DNA of 37,437 nt from an uncultured Prevotella sp. (GCA_900546575.1 URDM01000020.1:1-37437), one strand, 5' to 3'; positions 7,657 to 16,483 are shown, counted from the first letter of the stretch. Numbers and translations are program-made. Notes: a model not told the origin generated them from the sequence alone.

Positions 7657-9543
7657 ATGACAAGAAATAAAAGTTTAACTTTGCTGCGTGTGTTGCTGGC
7701 AGTGTTTTTGTCGGCAACATCAGCCGTAAGGGTTAGCGCCGAGAGCCTGATAGTTGAAGCCGAGAGCTTCAGCAAGCGTGGCGGATGGGTGGTCGACCAG
7801 CAGTTTATGGACCTGATGGGGTCGCCCTATCTGATAGCCCACGGCATGGGCGTGCCCGTAAGCGATGCCGTCACCACGGTGGACATAGGCAGCGGCGGCA
7901 CGTATCACGTATACGTGCGCACATATAACTGGACTTCGCCATGGACCGCAAAACCCGGTGCAGGAGCCTTTGAGGTGAGTGTAGGAGGCAAGCGTCTGCG
8001 TACAGTAGGGCAGACGGGCAACCGCTGGCAGTGGCAGAAGGCTGGCACGGCGAGGCTTAAGGCCGGCAAGACACAGCTGCGACTGCACGACCTCACGGGA
8101 TTTGACGGCCGTTGCGACGCCATACTGCTCACTACCGACGGCAGTCTTGTTCCGCCCGACGACGCAAGCAGCCAAGACGCGTTCCGCAGCGGCATCAACG
8201 GTATAAGTCTTGAGGCGCGCGATGCCGGCGAATATGACATGGTGGTGGTGGGAGCAGGCGTTGCCGGAATGAGCGCTGCGGCGTCGGCAGCACGGTTGGG
8301 GCTGCGTGTGGCTCTCGTGGGCGACCGTCCGGTGGCTGGCGGCAACAACAGTTCGGAGGTGCGTGTACACATGGGCGGACGCTTGGGCGTTGGTCCTTAT
8401 CCCAAGCTGGGACAGTTGCAGCAGGAGTTTGCCCCATGTCGTGAGGGCAATGCACAGCCTGCAGCCTACTACGAAGACCAGAAGAAGATGCAATGGCTGC
8501 AGCAGGAGCACGGCGTGAGCCTTTTTATGGGCGTGCATGCCGACGGTGTGACCATGGACGGGGCGCGCATAGCAAGCATTACAGCCCGAAACGTACTGAG
8601 CGGCGAGCGCCTGAGGTTCAGAGCACCGCTATATGCCGACTGCACGGGCGACGCTACCATAGGCTATCTGGCTGGTGCCGACTGGCGCATGGGACGTGAG
8701 TCGCGCAGCGAATATGGCGAGAGCCGTGCACCGGAACGTGCCGACAGCATGACCATGGGAGCCTCGGTGCAGTGGTATGCAGCCGAGAGCAAGAGCAGGG
8801 AGAGATTTCCGCTGTTTGAGTATGGAGTCGTGCTCAACGACTCTACTGCCGAGCGTGTGCTCAAGGGCGAATGGACTTGGGAGACGGGCATGAACCGCAA
8901 CCAGATAACCGAGGCCGAACGCATACGCGACTACGGACTGATGGTGGTGTATTCCAACTGGAGCTATCTGAAAAACCGGTTGCCCGAGCGCCGTGATTAT
9001 GCCAATTATAGACTCTCGTGGGTGGCTTACGTGGCTGGCAAACGGGAGTCGCGCCGACTGCTGGGCGACTATGTGCTGAAGGAGGACGACCTTGTGCGCC
9101 ACATGACACACGAGGATGCGTCGTTTGCAGCTACGTGGAGTATCGACCTGCACGAACCCGATCCTGCCAATACTGTCAGCTTCCCGGGCAACGAATACAA
9201 GGCCACTACACGCCACACCGTTATCTATCCTACGGCTGTGCCCTATCGTTGTCTGTACTCGCGCAATGTTGACAACCTCTTCATGGCGGGCAGAAACATC
9301 AGCACAACGCACGTTGCGCTCGGCTCAACCCGCGTAATGCGCACTACGGGAGCTATGGGCGAGGTGGTAGGTATGGCTGCATCGCTCTGCAAGGAGTATG
9401 GCGTCACGCCGCGCCAGGTGTACTTCTATTATCTCGACCAGCTGAAACGCCTCATGCAGAAAGGCGTTGCCAAGGAGGGCGTGGAGCCTACGCAGGACTA
9501 TAACGAGGGCGGATGGCTCAACAATCCGCCTACAATAAAATAA
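7657..9543 (+). CDS. Secreted FAD-dependent oxidoreductase with N-terminal CBM-like domain
   Basis: This 628-residue protein has a signal peptide (about 1-28), then a beta-sandwich-like region (about 30-170; VEAESFSKRGGW..., TYHVYVRTYNW, ending DAILLTTD) resembling carbohydrate-binding or golvesin-C-like modules. A flavin-binding Rossmann domain follows with GAGVAGMSAA (GxGxxG at residues 199-204), and a C-terminal LFMAGRNIS...GSTRVMRTTGAMG segment is typical of the FAD_oxidored family (PF12831). Homologues are often labelled xanthan lyase or FAD-dependent oxidoreductase without a defined reaction. Lying 23 bp after the GH20 gene, it is probably co-transcribed and may oxidise a sugar in the same glycan. 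The substrate and electron acceptor cannot be inferred. Confidence 0.88.
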   Translation: MTRNKSLTLLRVLLAVFLSATSAVRVSAESLIVEAESFSKRGGWVVDQQFMDLMGSPYLIAHGMGVPVSDAVTTVDIGSGGTYHVYVRTYNWTSPWTAKPGAGAFEVSVGGKRLRTVGQTGNRWQWQKAGTARLKAGKTQLRLHDLTGFDGRCDAILLTTDGSLVPPDDASSQDAFRSGINGISLEARDAGEYDMVVVGAGVAGMSAAASAARLGLRVALVGDRPVAGGNNSSEVRVHMGGRLGVGPYPKLGQLQQEFAPCREGNAQPAAYYEDQKKMQWLQQEHGVSLFMGVHADGVTMDGARIASITARNVLSGERLRFRAPLYADCTGDATIGYLAGADWRMGRESRSEYGESRAPERADSMTMGASVQWYAAESKSRERFPLFEYGVVLNDSTAERVLKGEWTWETGMNRNQITEAERIRDYGLMVVYSNWSYLKNRLPERRDYANYRLSWVAYVAGKRESRRLLGDYVLKEDDLVRHMTHEDASFAATWSIDLHEPDPANTVSFPGNEYKATTRHTVIYPTAVPYRCLYSRNVDNLFMAGRNISTTHVALGSTRVMRTTGAMGEVVGMAASLCKEYGVTPRQVYFYYLDQLKRLMQKGVAKEGVEPTQDYNEGGWLNNPPTIK

Positions 9544-9575
9544 TGAGTATTACCATATAATAACAAGAACTACAA

Positions 9576-10625
9576 ATGGATCATATGTCTATTAAGAAAA
9601 CAATCGTTATGCTGCTGGCAATAATGCTATTGCCACTGACGTGTCTTGCTGGTGGAAAGAAGCAGGGCAAGACGTTTACCGTGCTGCAGTGGAACATCTG
9701 GCAGGAGGGAACTATGGTGAAGGGTGGATATGAAGCCATTCTGAACGAACTGGAACGGCTGCGCCCCGACTACGTCACGTTCAGCGAGGTGCGCAACTAT
9801 CGCGACGACTTCATTGCACGTGTGTGCAAGGATATGGCTAAGCGTGGTGTGGTGTATTACGGATTCTGCTCGGACGATACGGGACTGTTGTCGTCTACGC
9901 CCATCACCGCCCATAAGACGGTGTTCCCGTTGAAGGACGACCATGGGTCGATATACAAGCTTGAGACGAAGGTGTGCGGACGCAGACTGGCCCTGTACAC
10001 CAGTCATCTCGACTATCTCAACGACACGTATTATGAGGTGCGTGGCGTTGACGGCAACACTTTTAAGGAGATGGAACCGCTCACCGATGTCGACGAGATA
10101 TTGCGTCGCAACGCTCTCTCAATGCGCGACAAGGCTATAGCCAACTTCCTTAAGGAGGCGAAGCGCGACCAGGAGCGTGGATTCATCACCATTATAGGCG
10201 GCGACTTCAACGAACCTTCGGTGCAGGACTGGACTGAGCAGACGCGCGATCTGTACGACCATCACGGCGTAGTGATAGCATGGCCGCAGACGACGGCGCT
10301 CATCAAGGCAGGATTCAACGACTGCTATCGCACGGTTCACCCCAATGTGCTGACTCATCCGGGCTTCACCTTCCCCTCGGACAATCCTGATGTCGACCCG
10401 CGCAAACTGACGTGGGCTCCGAAGTCGGACGAACGCGACCGCATCGACTATCTCTTCTTCCGTGGCAAGGGCATTAAGGTGACGGAATGCAAGCTCTTCG
10501 GGCCCGAAGGCAACATCGCTTATGCCAAGCGTGTACCCCTCGGCACCGACGAACCGATAATAACACCGCTCGCAACGTGGCCCACCGACCATAAGGGTGT
10601 GCTCGCTACGTTTGTGGTGGAGTGA
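9576..10625 (+). CDS. Secreted endonuclease/exonuclease/phosphatase-family protein
   Basis: This 349-residue member of the EEP fold (DNase I / sphingomyelinase / inositol phosphatase superfamily) has a signal peptide ending near residue 25 (LTCLA). The metal-dependent active-site set is visible: N40 (QWNIW), E71 (FSEVRNY), D210/N212 (GGDFNEP), D in DRIDYLF and H339 (PTDHKG). The sequence alone does not say whether it cleaves phosphodiesters in nucleic acid, lipids or glycans. As the last gene of the glycan locus, 32 bp after the FAD enzyme, removing a phosphate or phosphodiester decoration is a reasonable guess. A second in-frame ATG at 9585 is an alternative start. Confidence 0.9.
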   Translation: MDHMSIKKTIVMLLAIMLLPLTCLAGGKKQGKTFTVLQWNIWQEGTMVKGGYEAILNELERLRPDYVTFSEVRNYRDDFIARVCKDMAKRGVVYYGFCSDDTGLLSSTPITAHKTVFPLKDDHGSIYKLETKVCGRRLALYTSHLDYLNDTYYEVRGVDGNTFKEMEPLTDVDEILRRNALSMRDKAIANFLKEAKRDQERGFITIIGGDFNEPSVQDWTEQTRDLYDHHGVVIAWPQTTALIKAGFNDCYRTVHPNVLTHPGFTFPSDNPDVDPRKLTWAPKSDERDRIDYLFFRGKGIKVTECKLFGPEGNIAYAKRVPLGTDEPIITPLATWPTDHKGVLATFVVE

Positions 10626-10646
10626 TTGGAAATGTGGATATTCAAA

Positions 10647-10724
10647 TAAAAAAGTCACGAATTAACATGAATTATCCGTGAATGTTATTCGTAATTTATG
10701 GATAATTCGTGTTGATTCGTGACT
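10647..10724 (-). terminator. 25-bp hairpin terminator between convergent EEP and ispG genes
   Basis: Arms 10653-10677 and 10700-10724 are complementary over 25 bp, with two positions where G-U pairing can substitute. Read on the minus strand, the stem ends in GTGACT followed directly by a T-rich run, so it terminates ispG. On the plus strand only AAAA follows, so termination of the EEP gene would be weaker. The stem sequence resembles the AATTCGTG dispersed intergenic palindromes seen in Bacteroidales. Confidence 0.8.
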
Positions 10725-10733
10725 AAAAGAAAG

Positions 10734-12590
10734 CTATTTTTTCTTCATGTCTTCCTCAATAAAGCGCAGCAGATGTTCTACTGCCTCGCTCTCGGGAATA
10801 GCTTTTTCAACGCACATTTTCTGTTTGTAGAGCGAAATTTTGCCCGGTCCGGCTCCTACATATCCGTAGTCGGCATCCGCCATTTCACCCGGTCCGTTGA
10901 CGATGCAGCCCATTATGCCAATCTTCAGGCCCTTCATGTGGGCTGTAGCGGCCTTGATCTTGGCTATGGTTGAGCGCAGGTCGTAGAGCGTTCGGCCGCA
11001 TCCGGGGCACGAGATATACTCGGTCTTGGATGTGCGGAGGCGTGCTGCCTGCAGAATGGCAAATGAAGTGTCGGCAACGTCGCGTACGTTGATGTCGCCG
11101 TCATTCATCAGCCAGATGCCGTCGCAGAGTCCGTCAATCATCAGAGCGCCCATGTCGGCAGCAGCCTCGAGCTGGAAGTCGGCTTTCTCCTGGGCGCTGT
11201 GGCGATACATCTGGGCAAAGACAACTGGATTGAAGAGTCCGTTGGTCCACAGTTCGTGGGTCAAAGCACGCTGCTCACCCAGCTTGTTCTGCTGGTTGCT
11301 GACGGCTATCACTACTACTTCGGGATGAGCCTTGAGGCATGCCAGATACTCCTCCGACGGAGCACCGAGCTGCAACACGAGGAACTTTACGTCGGCCTTG
11401 ACGCTCGAAATGAACGGTGTGGCGTTGTAAGGGAATATCGGATAGGTGTCCTTAGCGCCGGTATAGGCGTTGAAATCGACGATATACTTCTGTCCTTCTT
11501 TTCGGTTGGCGGGCAGCGAAGAGCCACAGTATATATAGTCGGGAGTGGTATCGACACCAAATTCGGCATCGATAGCGGTCTGACCGTTGGGCAGCGAGGC
11601 TATCACTACGGGCACATTAGAGCCGCCTATGCCTCCTGCTGCTCGTGTCTTGCGACGTTCGGGGCGCAGCCAGTTGAAGTCGGGCGACGCTGTAGCGGGC
11701 ACCATGAGGTGGCCTTCGCGCTTGGTGATGTAGTCGACAAGGTGGCGTGCCACTGGTATCTCAGCCTCTGGCTCCTCGCTAAGACTAACGCGTACGGTGT
11801 CGCCGATGCCGTCGGCGAGCAATGCTCCGATACCTACGGCGCTCTTTATGCGTCCATCCTCGCCCTCTCCAGCTTCAGTCACGCCGAGGTGGAGCGGATA
11901 GTGCATGTCATTGCGGTCCATCTCGTCAACAAGTAGACGAACGGTGCGCACCATAATGACTGTGTTGGAAGCCTTGATGGAAATCACCACGTTGTCAAAC
12001 TGCTCCTTCTTGCAGATGCGCAGAAACTCCATGCAGCTCTCGACGATTCCCTCGGGGGTGTCACCGTAGCGCGACATGATGCGGTCGGACAACGATCCGT
12101 GGTTGACACCGATGCGCACGGCTGTGTGATGTTCCTTGCAGATATTGAGGAAGGGAACGAAACGGTCCTCAAGTTTCTTCAGTTCGTCGGCATATTCGGC
12201 ATCGGTATATTCTATCTTCTTGAACACACGCGCCGGGTCGACATAGTTGCCGGGATTGACACGAACCTTCTCGGCATACAGTGCAGCCACATCTGCAACG
12301 TTGGCGTTGAAGTGTACGTCGGCAACAAGCGGAGTGTTGAAGCCGTCAGCGCGCAGTTGGGCGTTGATATTCTTCAGATTCTCAGCCTCGCGTCGGCCCT
12401 GTGTGGTGAGTCGCACAAGTTCGCCGCCAGCCTTAATTATTTTTTCTGCCTGCTCTACGCATGCCTCAGTGTCGTTGGTATTGGTAGTGGTCATCGACTG
12501 GATGCGTATCGGGGCATCGCCGCCAAGCTGCAAGTCGCCCACCTGAACGGGCGATGAAGAGCGACGGCGATAGTTGAAGAGGTCTGTCAT
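10734..12590 (-). CDS. ispG: 4-hydroxy-3-methylbut-2-enyl diphosphate synthase (flavodoxin), IspG
   Basis: It catalyses the reductive ring-opening of MEcPP to HMBPP in the MEP isoprenoid pathway, using a 4Fe-4S cluster. The N-terminal GGDAPIRIQSMT motif and the C-terminal cluster region (SCPGCGRTLYDL, GIMGCIVNGPGEMADADYG) identify it. At 618 residues it is the long form with an extra central domain, as in Bacteroidetes and plants, rather than the roughly 370-residue E. coli form. I chose the ATG at 12588-12590 (MTDLFNYRRR...), which matches the family start; a Met six codons upstream (12608) would overlap purE. Its start lies 1 bp past the purE stop, indicating translational coupling. Confidence 0.96.
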   Translation of the reverse strand: MTDLFNYRRRSSSPVQVGDLQLGGDAPIRIQSMTTTNTNDTEACVEQAEKIIKAGGELVRLTTQGRREAENLKNINAQLRADGFNTPLVADVHFNANVADVAALYAEKVRVNPGNYVDPARVFKKIEYTDAEYADELKKLEDRFVPFLNICKEHHTAVRIGVNHGSLSDRIMSRYGDTPEGIVESCMEFLRICKKEQFDNVVISIKASNTVIMVRTVRLLVDEMDRNDMHYPLHLGVTEAGEGEDGRIKSAVGIGALLADGIGDTVRVSLSEEPEAEIPVARHLVDYITKREGHLMVPATASPDFNWLRPERRKTRAAGGIGGSNVPVVIASLPNGQTAIDAEFGVDTTPDYIYCGSSLPANRKEGQKYIVDFNAYTGAKDTYPIFPYNATPFISSVKADVKFLVLQLGAPSEEYLACLKAHPEVVVIAVSNQQNKLGEQRALTHELWTNGLFNPVVFAQMYRHSAQEKADFQLEAAADMGALMIDGLCDGIWLMNDGDINVRDVADTSFAILQAARLRTSKTEYISCPGCGRTLYDLRSTIAKIKAATAHMKGLKIGIMGCIVNGPGEMADADYGYVGAGPGKISLYKQKMCVEKAIPESEAVEHLLRFIEEDMKKK

Positions 12591-12591
12591 T

Positions 12592-13095
12592 TTAGCACTT
12601 ATAATCATACTTCACTTCAGCCAATTCCTTGTTAGCCTTCTCAATTTTGGCACCAAGTCCGGCCTTGTATACTTCCATCTTCTTAGCCATTTCGGTGTCA
12701 CCGAGGGCTATCATTTCGCAGGCAAGGATAGCGGCGTTCATGGCACCGTTAACACCTACTGTGGCAACGGGGATTCCTGGAGGCATCTGAATGATTGATA
12801 ACATGGCGTCCAATCCGTCGAGCATACCCTTGATAGGAACACCGATAACGGGCAATGTGGTGTTGGCTGCGATTACACCGGGCAGTGCTGCTGCCATGCC
12901 CGCAGCTGCGATGATGACCTTAATGCCACGGTCCTTGGCACCTTTAGCGAAGTTTTCCACTGCTGTAGGTGTGCGGTGGGCTGAGAGTGCGTTCACTTCA
13001 AAAGGTACTTGCATGTCGTTCAAGAACTTGCATGCCTTTTCCATAACGGGCAGGTCGCTTGTGCTGCCCATGATGATGCTTACTAATGGAGACAT
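12592..13095 (-). CDS. purE: N5-carboxyaminoimidazole ribonucleotide mutase, PurE
   Basis: This 167-residue class I PurE converts N5-CAIR to CAIR in de novo purine synthesis. The motifs are GSTSDLPVM (ligand-binding loop), SAHRTP (catalytic His) and AAGMAAALPGVIA. Its length is normal for the bacterial class I enzyme. It is the first gene of a two-gene unit with ispG; that pairing has no obvious metabolic link beyond shared housekeeping expression. A G-rich repeat copy lies 15 bp upstream of its start (13110-13151), so its promoter must be inside or beyond that repeat. I do not see a clear -7 motif there. Confidence 0.97.
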   Translation of the reverse strand: MSPLVSIIMGSTSDLPVMEKACKFLNDMQVPFEVNALSAHRTPTAVENFAKGAKDRGIKVIIAAAGMAAALPGVIAANTTLPVIGVPIKGMLDGLDAMLSIIQMPPGIPVATVGVNGAMNAAILACEMIALGDTEMAKKMEVYKAGLGAKIEKANKELAEVKYDYKC

Positions 13096-13109
13096 AATGA
13101 TTAATTATT

Positions 13110-13319
13110 AAAAAGCCCTACCCCCTTGCCCCTCCCCCGCAGGGAGGGGAGTAATGTGTAGAGTCGGGCTTTGGTTTATTGAATTTATTATTTATACGAT
13201 TAATATCTATACTTTTGTTTCTTTTGGTCGAACTTTGCAAGTTCAATCAATGGGAAAAAGACGCGATTGGCAAAGCATATCGCTCCCCTCCCTACGGGGG
13301 AGGGGCAGGGGGTGGGGCT
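13110..13319. repeat. Inverted pair of G/C-rich palindromic repeats (13110-13151, 13283-13319)
   Basis: The first copy reads AAAAGCCCTACCCCC... and the second is its inverted form CTCCCCTCCCTACGGGGGAG..., flanking about 130 bp. The second copy runs into the stop codon of the PAP2-like gene. The G-rich strand has four G-runs with 1-2-nt loops, a compact G-quadruplex pattern. Six more copies lie elsewhere in the window. The 222-bp gap between purE and the PAP2-like gene holds nothing else I can identify. Confidence 0.85.
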
Positions 13320-13935
13320 ATAATCCCAGTATCACCGTATACGCCACAACCAATCCCAATAGGAACCCGTAGCACACCTGACGCAGCGAGTGCTGGCGCA
13401 GAATCATGCGACTCGAGCCTACCATTCCGCCAAGTATGATGACCACGCAGAGCCATCCCAAGGGGTTGAACCCGAATATAATGGCGAATGCTTGCAGCGC
13501 TCCTGCCACACCGCCGATTGCTGCTGTATGGGTGGAAATCTTCCACCATACATTGATAAGGGCGCACAGAATCTGTATTACGAGTGCCGACATGAGTATG
13601 TTGCTCATGAAGTGGGGTATGTTGAAGCGATGCATTACATAGTAACACACAAAGTAGCTTACAATAGAAAGCAGATACGGCACTACACGACGTTCCTTCT
13701 TGCCAAGCTCGATGAGTGTCCATCCGTGATAGCCGCGATAGAAATGGATGAGCAATGTGGGCAAGAGAATGGTGAAAAGGTAGACAAGACCGAGCACCGT
13801 AAGCTTGTACGGCCATGGCATCAGACTGAGATAGCTGAACGTGAACAGCGCTATCAGTCCGACAAGCGGCAGATAGAATGGCGTAAATACCATGCTAAGA
13901 ATGCGGGCAGCGATAATAATATTCTTTTCTTTCAT
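13318..13935 (-). CDS. PAP2-superfamily-like integral membrane protein
   Basis: This 205-residue, strongly hydrophobic protein has about six membrane segments. Its C-terminal half carries the PAP2 phosphatase motifs in degenerate form: K-RR--P (GKKERRVVP), SxH (ISTHTAA) and SR-x5-H (SSRMILRQHSLRQV), the last with Q where D is usual. PAP2 proteins dephosphorylate lipid phosphates such as undecaprenyl pyrophosphate or phosphatidic acid at the membrane. The substitutions make activity uncertain. It lies downstream of rpoN on the same strand, separated by about 160 bp that contains repeats. Confidence 0.72.
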   Translation of the reverse strand: MKEKNIIIAARILSMVFTPFYLPLVGLIALFTFSYLSLMPWPYKLTVLGLVYLFTILLPTLLIHFYRGYHGWTLIELGKKERRVVPYLLSIVSYFVCYYVMHRFNIPHFMSNILMSALVIQILCALINVWWKISTHTAAIGGVAGALQAFAIIFGFNPLGWLCVVIILGGMVGSSRMILRQHSLRQVCYGFLLGLVVAYTVILGL

Positions 13936-13938
13936 ATT

Positions 13939-14020
13939 TCCTGAGCCTTACTGGGCATCTTTATGCCTTACTAAGCCTTATTGAGCCTTATTGAGTATTA
14001 AGCCTTACTAAGCCTTCTAT
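13939..14020. repeat. Short imperfect tandem repeats (GAGCCTTA/AAGCCTTA)
   Basis: GAGCCTTACT, ATGCCTTACT, AAGCCTTATT, GAGCCTTATT and further variants follow one another at roughly 10-17-bp steps just upstream of the PAP2-like start codon. The period is irregular and no dyad is visible. It may affect expression of that gene or simply be slippage-prone intergenic DNA. Confidence 0.5.
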
Positions 14021-14053
14021 AATTATCTTTTTCTCAATTAACAAATCATATCA

Positions 14054-14096
14054 CTCCCCTCCCTACGGGGGAGGGGCTGGGGGTGGGGCTTTTTTT
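14054..14096 (+). repeat. Single copy of the G-rich palindromic repeat at the rpoN 3' end
   Basis: It reads CTCCCCTCCCTACGGGGGAG, then a G-run stretch and a T7 tract on the plus strand, touching the rpoN stop codon (TTA at 14095-14097). It belongs to the same family as the copies near 13110, 18851 and 27624. As a terminator its hairpin-plus-T arrangement points along the plus strand, opposite to rpoN. Confidence 0.8.
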
Positions 14097-15645
14097 ATCC
14101 CTTCCTCAATCGTGCCACTGGCAGTCCCAATTGTTCGCGATATTTGGCCACGGTGCGTCGTGCTATAGGATAGCCTAGCTTGGTGAGAGCCTTTGTAAGA
14201 GCGTCGTCGCTCATTGGTTTCTTCTTGTCTTCCTTGGCAATGAGGTCCTTGAGTGCGAGCTTTATCTTTCGTGTCGAGAGTTCTTCGCCCTCGTCGGTGG
14301 TGTAACCGTCGGAGAAGAAGAAGCGTAGGGGGAATGTGCCCCAGTTGGTTTGTGCATACTTGATGTTGCTTACGCGTGAAATGGTGGATATGTCAAGTCC
14401 GGTGCGGTCGGCAATGTTCTTCAGAATCATCGGCTTTAGGTCGGCCTCGTCGCCATCCTGGAAGAAACGGCGCTGCCAATCGATAATTGCCTGCATGGTA
14501 ATGGTGAGCGTACGGCGGCGTACCTTTATCGCTTCGATATATCCGCGTGCACGTTCCACCTTTTCCTTTGCGTAGAGCAATGCTTCTTTTTCGCGTCTTG
14601 ACATCGATGTTTTGTTGTTCTTGTAAGCCTCCATCATATCGGCAAACGATGGTGACACCTTCAGTTCGGGAATGTTTCCGCTGTTGAGAGTAAAGGTAAC
14701 GTTGCCGTTGTCGTCGGTGTCGACGATAAAGTCTGGCGTAATCTGCTGTATGTTACGGCCCTCGGTTTCGCCAAGTGACGAGCCTGGCTTTGGATTAAGG
14801 CGGCGCAACTCAGTCATTACGCGCTCAGCGGTATCTATATCGACACCCAATGCTGATCGTATCTTGTCGAAATGCTTCTTTGTGAACTCGTCGAAACAGT
14901 CGGTTATCACCTTCTGCATCATTGGCTTTAGTGAGTCGTTGGGGCGTCGTTTGATTTGCAGCAACAGACATTCCTGCAACGAGTGGGCTCCTATGCCGGC
15001 AGGATCGAATGTCTGTAGTATGCGTACTACGCGGTCTACGTCGTCGATAGTGCAGTCGATGCCATGATATATGGCAAGTTCGTCGGAAATAGACTCGCTG
15101 TCCTTGCGCAGCAGTCCGTCGCTGTCGAGCGACCCGATGACATATTCCATTATATCCTCGTCCTTCTCCGACAGTTCCGTTTCGCCCATCTGTTCCTTCA
15201 GTTTGTCGTAGAATGAAGTCGTGTCACCATACACCATCTCCTCATAATCGGCAGAGTCAGCCCCCGAACCACCCGTATATCCAGCCGTAGGCATATCGTC
15301 GTCGCCACCGCCGATGCGCTCCAGAGCATCGTTGAGAGCCGAATCGCGTTCCTCACGTTCTTTACTAGCGTCAAAGTCGTCATTGTCGGAGGCGCCATCG
15401 CTGCTCGAAGAGGGCTGCGAATCATCACCATACGAGGTTGAAGAGTCGTTGCCTTCTACGTGACAACCCTCGAATACGTCTTCGGGCGAAGTTGTTTCGA
15501 GAGCCGGATTGTCGTCGAGTTCGGCATTGACGCTCTGCTCCAGTTCGGTCAAGGGCATCTCTAGCAAGTGCACCTGTAGCATCTGCTGTTGCGACAGACG
15601 CTGCACTTGCTGAAGTTTCTGCTCCTGTGTTTGTATGAGTTTCAT
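14095..15645 (-). CDS. rpoN: RNA polymerase sigma-54 factor, RpoN
   Basis: This 516-residue sigma-54 directs RNA polymerase to -24/-12 promoters and needs AAA+ enhancer-binding activators. Visible parts are the Gln/Leu-rich region I (QEQKLQQVQRLSQQQMLQVH), a variable acidic region II (about 55-130), the core-binding domain, the DNA-binding helix region (DISTISRVSNIKYAQTNWG) and the C-terminal RpoN box ARRTVAKYREQLGLP near residues 493-507. Its length is normal. No enhancer-binding protein is in the window. It lies 50 bp downstream of an uncharacterised gene on the same strand, and both are probably transcribed from the promoter motif at 16367-16375. Confidence 0.97.
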   Translation of the reverse strand: MKLIQTQEQKLQQVQRLSQQQMLQVHLLEMPLTELEQSVNAELDDNPALETTSPEDVFEGCHVEGNDSSTSYGDDSQPSSSSDGASDNDDFDASKEREERDSALNDALERIGGGDDDMPTAGYTGGSGADSADYEEMVYGDTTSFYDKLKEQMGETELSEKDEDIMEYVIGSLDSDGLLRKDSESISDELAIYHGIDCTIDDVDRVVRILQTFDPAGIGAHSLQECLLLQIKRRPNDSLKPMMQKVITDCFDEFTKKHFDKIRSALGVDIDTAERVMTELRRLNPKPGSSLGETEGRNIQQITPDFIVDTDDNGNVTFTLNSGNIPELKVSPSFADMMEAYKNNKTSMSRREKEALLYAKEKVERARGYIEAIKVRRRTLTITMQAIIDWQRRFFQDGDEADLKPMILKNIADRTGLDISTISRVSNIKYAQTNWGTFPLRFFFSDGYTTDEGEELSTRKIKLALKDLIAKEDKKKPMSDDALTKALTKLGYPIARRTVAKYREQLGLPVARLRKG

Positions 15646-15695
15646 TTTATGACGTGTTGATGTGATGTTCGGATGTTGTTGACAGTTTCAATCGT

Positions 15696-16343
15696 TCAAC
15701 TGAAGTAGAGCTTCAATTTGTCGGCTTCGGTGTGCAGCAGTTCGGGCTGTTCGCTGTAATAGCGTTTCCACACGCGCTTCGCCTCGTCGACAATGGGTGA
15801 CGGTTCGGCAGCCTTTCGCTTCAATATGGGGTCGAAAGTCTGGTAAATCTCGAGTATTCGAACTATCTCCTCGGGCTTGAGCGATAGCAGTCGTGCCATA
15901 TCGAGAACCTCTGGCGTCTCGCTAACCATAGTGTTGGGCGTGAGGGCGAAGTAGAGTTCGAGTATGATTACGAGCATAACGGGTGTTATATCGGATGAAT
16001 TGTCGATAGGGCGGTAGTCGCGTTCGAACGAGGGAGTGGTCTGCACGCCTTCGTAGAACAGTCCGGAGTCGCCGAATCCAGCCATCTGCTTGAGTCGTTT
16101 GATGTCGCGCGAGAGTCGTTTGGGGTTGTTGGCATACATCTCCCAAAGTCTCTGGAGCGATGGAGTGGTGCGCTTTTCGAGAGCGCACATCTGTTCGTAT
16201 ATGGTACGGGGCGGTATATGTAGCTCAATGCCCAATTCCACAACCGGGTGTGAAAATTCGGATTTCACACCAACGGGCTTCTTCTGATACAGCTGTATGA
16301 GCAGAAGCCAGTAGTCGTCTGACCAAAGAGTATTATTTGCCAT
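15696..16343 (-). CDS. Uncharacterised protein upstream of rpoN
   Basis: This 215-residue soluble protein has no signal peptide or membrane segment. I do not recognise the family. The N-terminal part (VVELGIELHIPPRTIYEQMCALEKR, about residues 29-53, quoted here in pieces: VVELGIELHIPPRT, then IYEQMCALEKR) could be a helix-turn-helix, and the C-terminal half is a helical region rich in L, E and R. It has an exact -7 promoter motif (TAACTTTGC) 23 bp before its start and lies 50 bp upstream of rpoN, so it may be a Bacteroidales-specific partner or regulator. That is inference from position only. Confidence 0.8.
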   Translation of the reverse strand: MANNTLWSDDYWLLLIQLYQKKPVGVKSEFSHPVVELGIELHIPPRTIYEQMCALEKRTTPSLQRLWEMYANNPKRLSRDIKRLKQMAGFGDSGLFYEGVQTTPSFERDYRPIDNSSDITPVMLVIILELYFALTPNTMVSETPEVLDMARLLSLKPEEIVRILEIYQTFDPILKRKAAEPSPIVDEAKRVWKRYYSEQPELLHTEADKLKLYFS

Positions 16344-16366
16344 AATCGATAAACATTGTTACAGAT

Positions 16367-16375
16367 GCAAAGTTA
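16367..16375 (-). promoter_or_regulatory. -7 promoter motif for the unknown gene-rpoN unit
   Basis: The minus strand reads TAACTTTGC, an exact match to the Bacteroidetes -7 consensus TAnnTTTGC, 23 bp upstream of the start codon at 16343. I see no convincing -33 TTTG at the expected spacing. Confidence 0.6.
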
Positions 16376-16474
16376 CTGAAAGTCTTGCACAAAATGTAAT
16401 TCTAACCTTAAAAGTTGAGTTTTTAATAAAATATAAAAAATAGCTATATAATAATGTAAGAGCAAAAATTTTCT

Positions 16475-16483
16475 TACTTTTGC
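16475..16483 (+). promoter_or_regulatory. -7 promoter motif for topA
   Basis: TACTTTTGC matches TAnnTTTGC, 29 bp before the topA start. With the minus-strand motif at 16367-16375 it makes the 169-bp gap between the unknown gene and topA a divergent promoter region. Confidence 0.6.

Noticed and set aside
11199..11936. 245-codon plus-strand frame opposite ispG
   Set aside because: It is antisense to the conserved IspG coding region with no domain of its own.
13206..13245. Plus-strand promoter (TACTTTTG and GAACTTTGC motifs) between the inverted G-rich repeats
   Set aside because: No plus-strand gene follows for over 3 kb and the spacing to a -33 element is poor, so it is more likely chance in AT-rich DNA.
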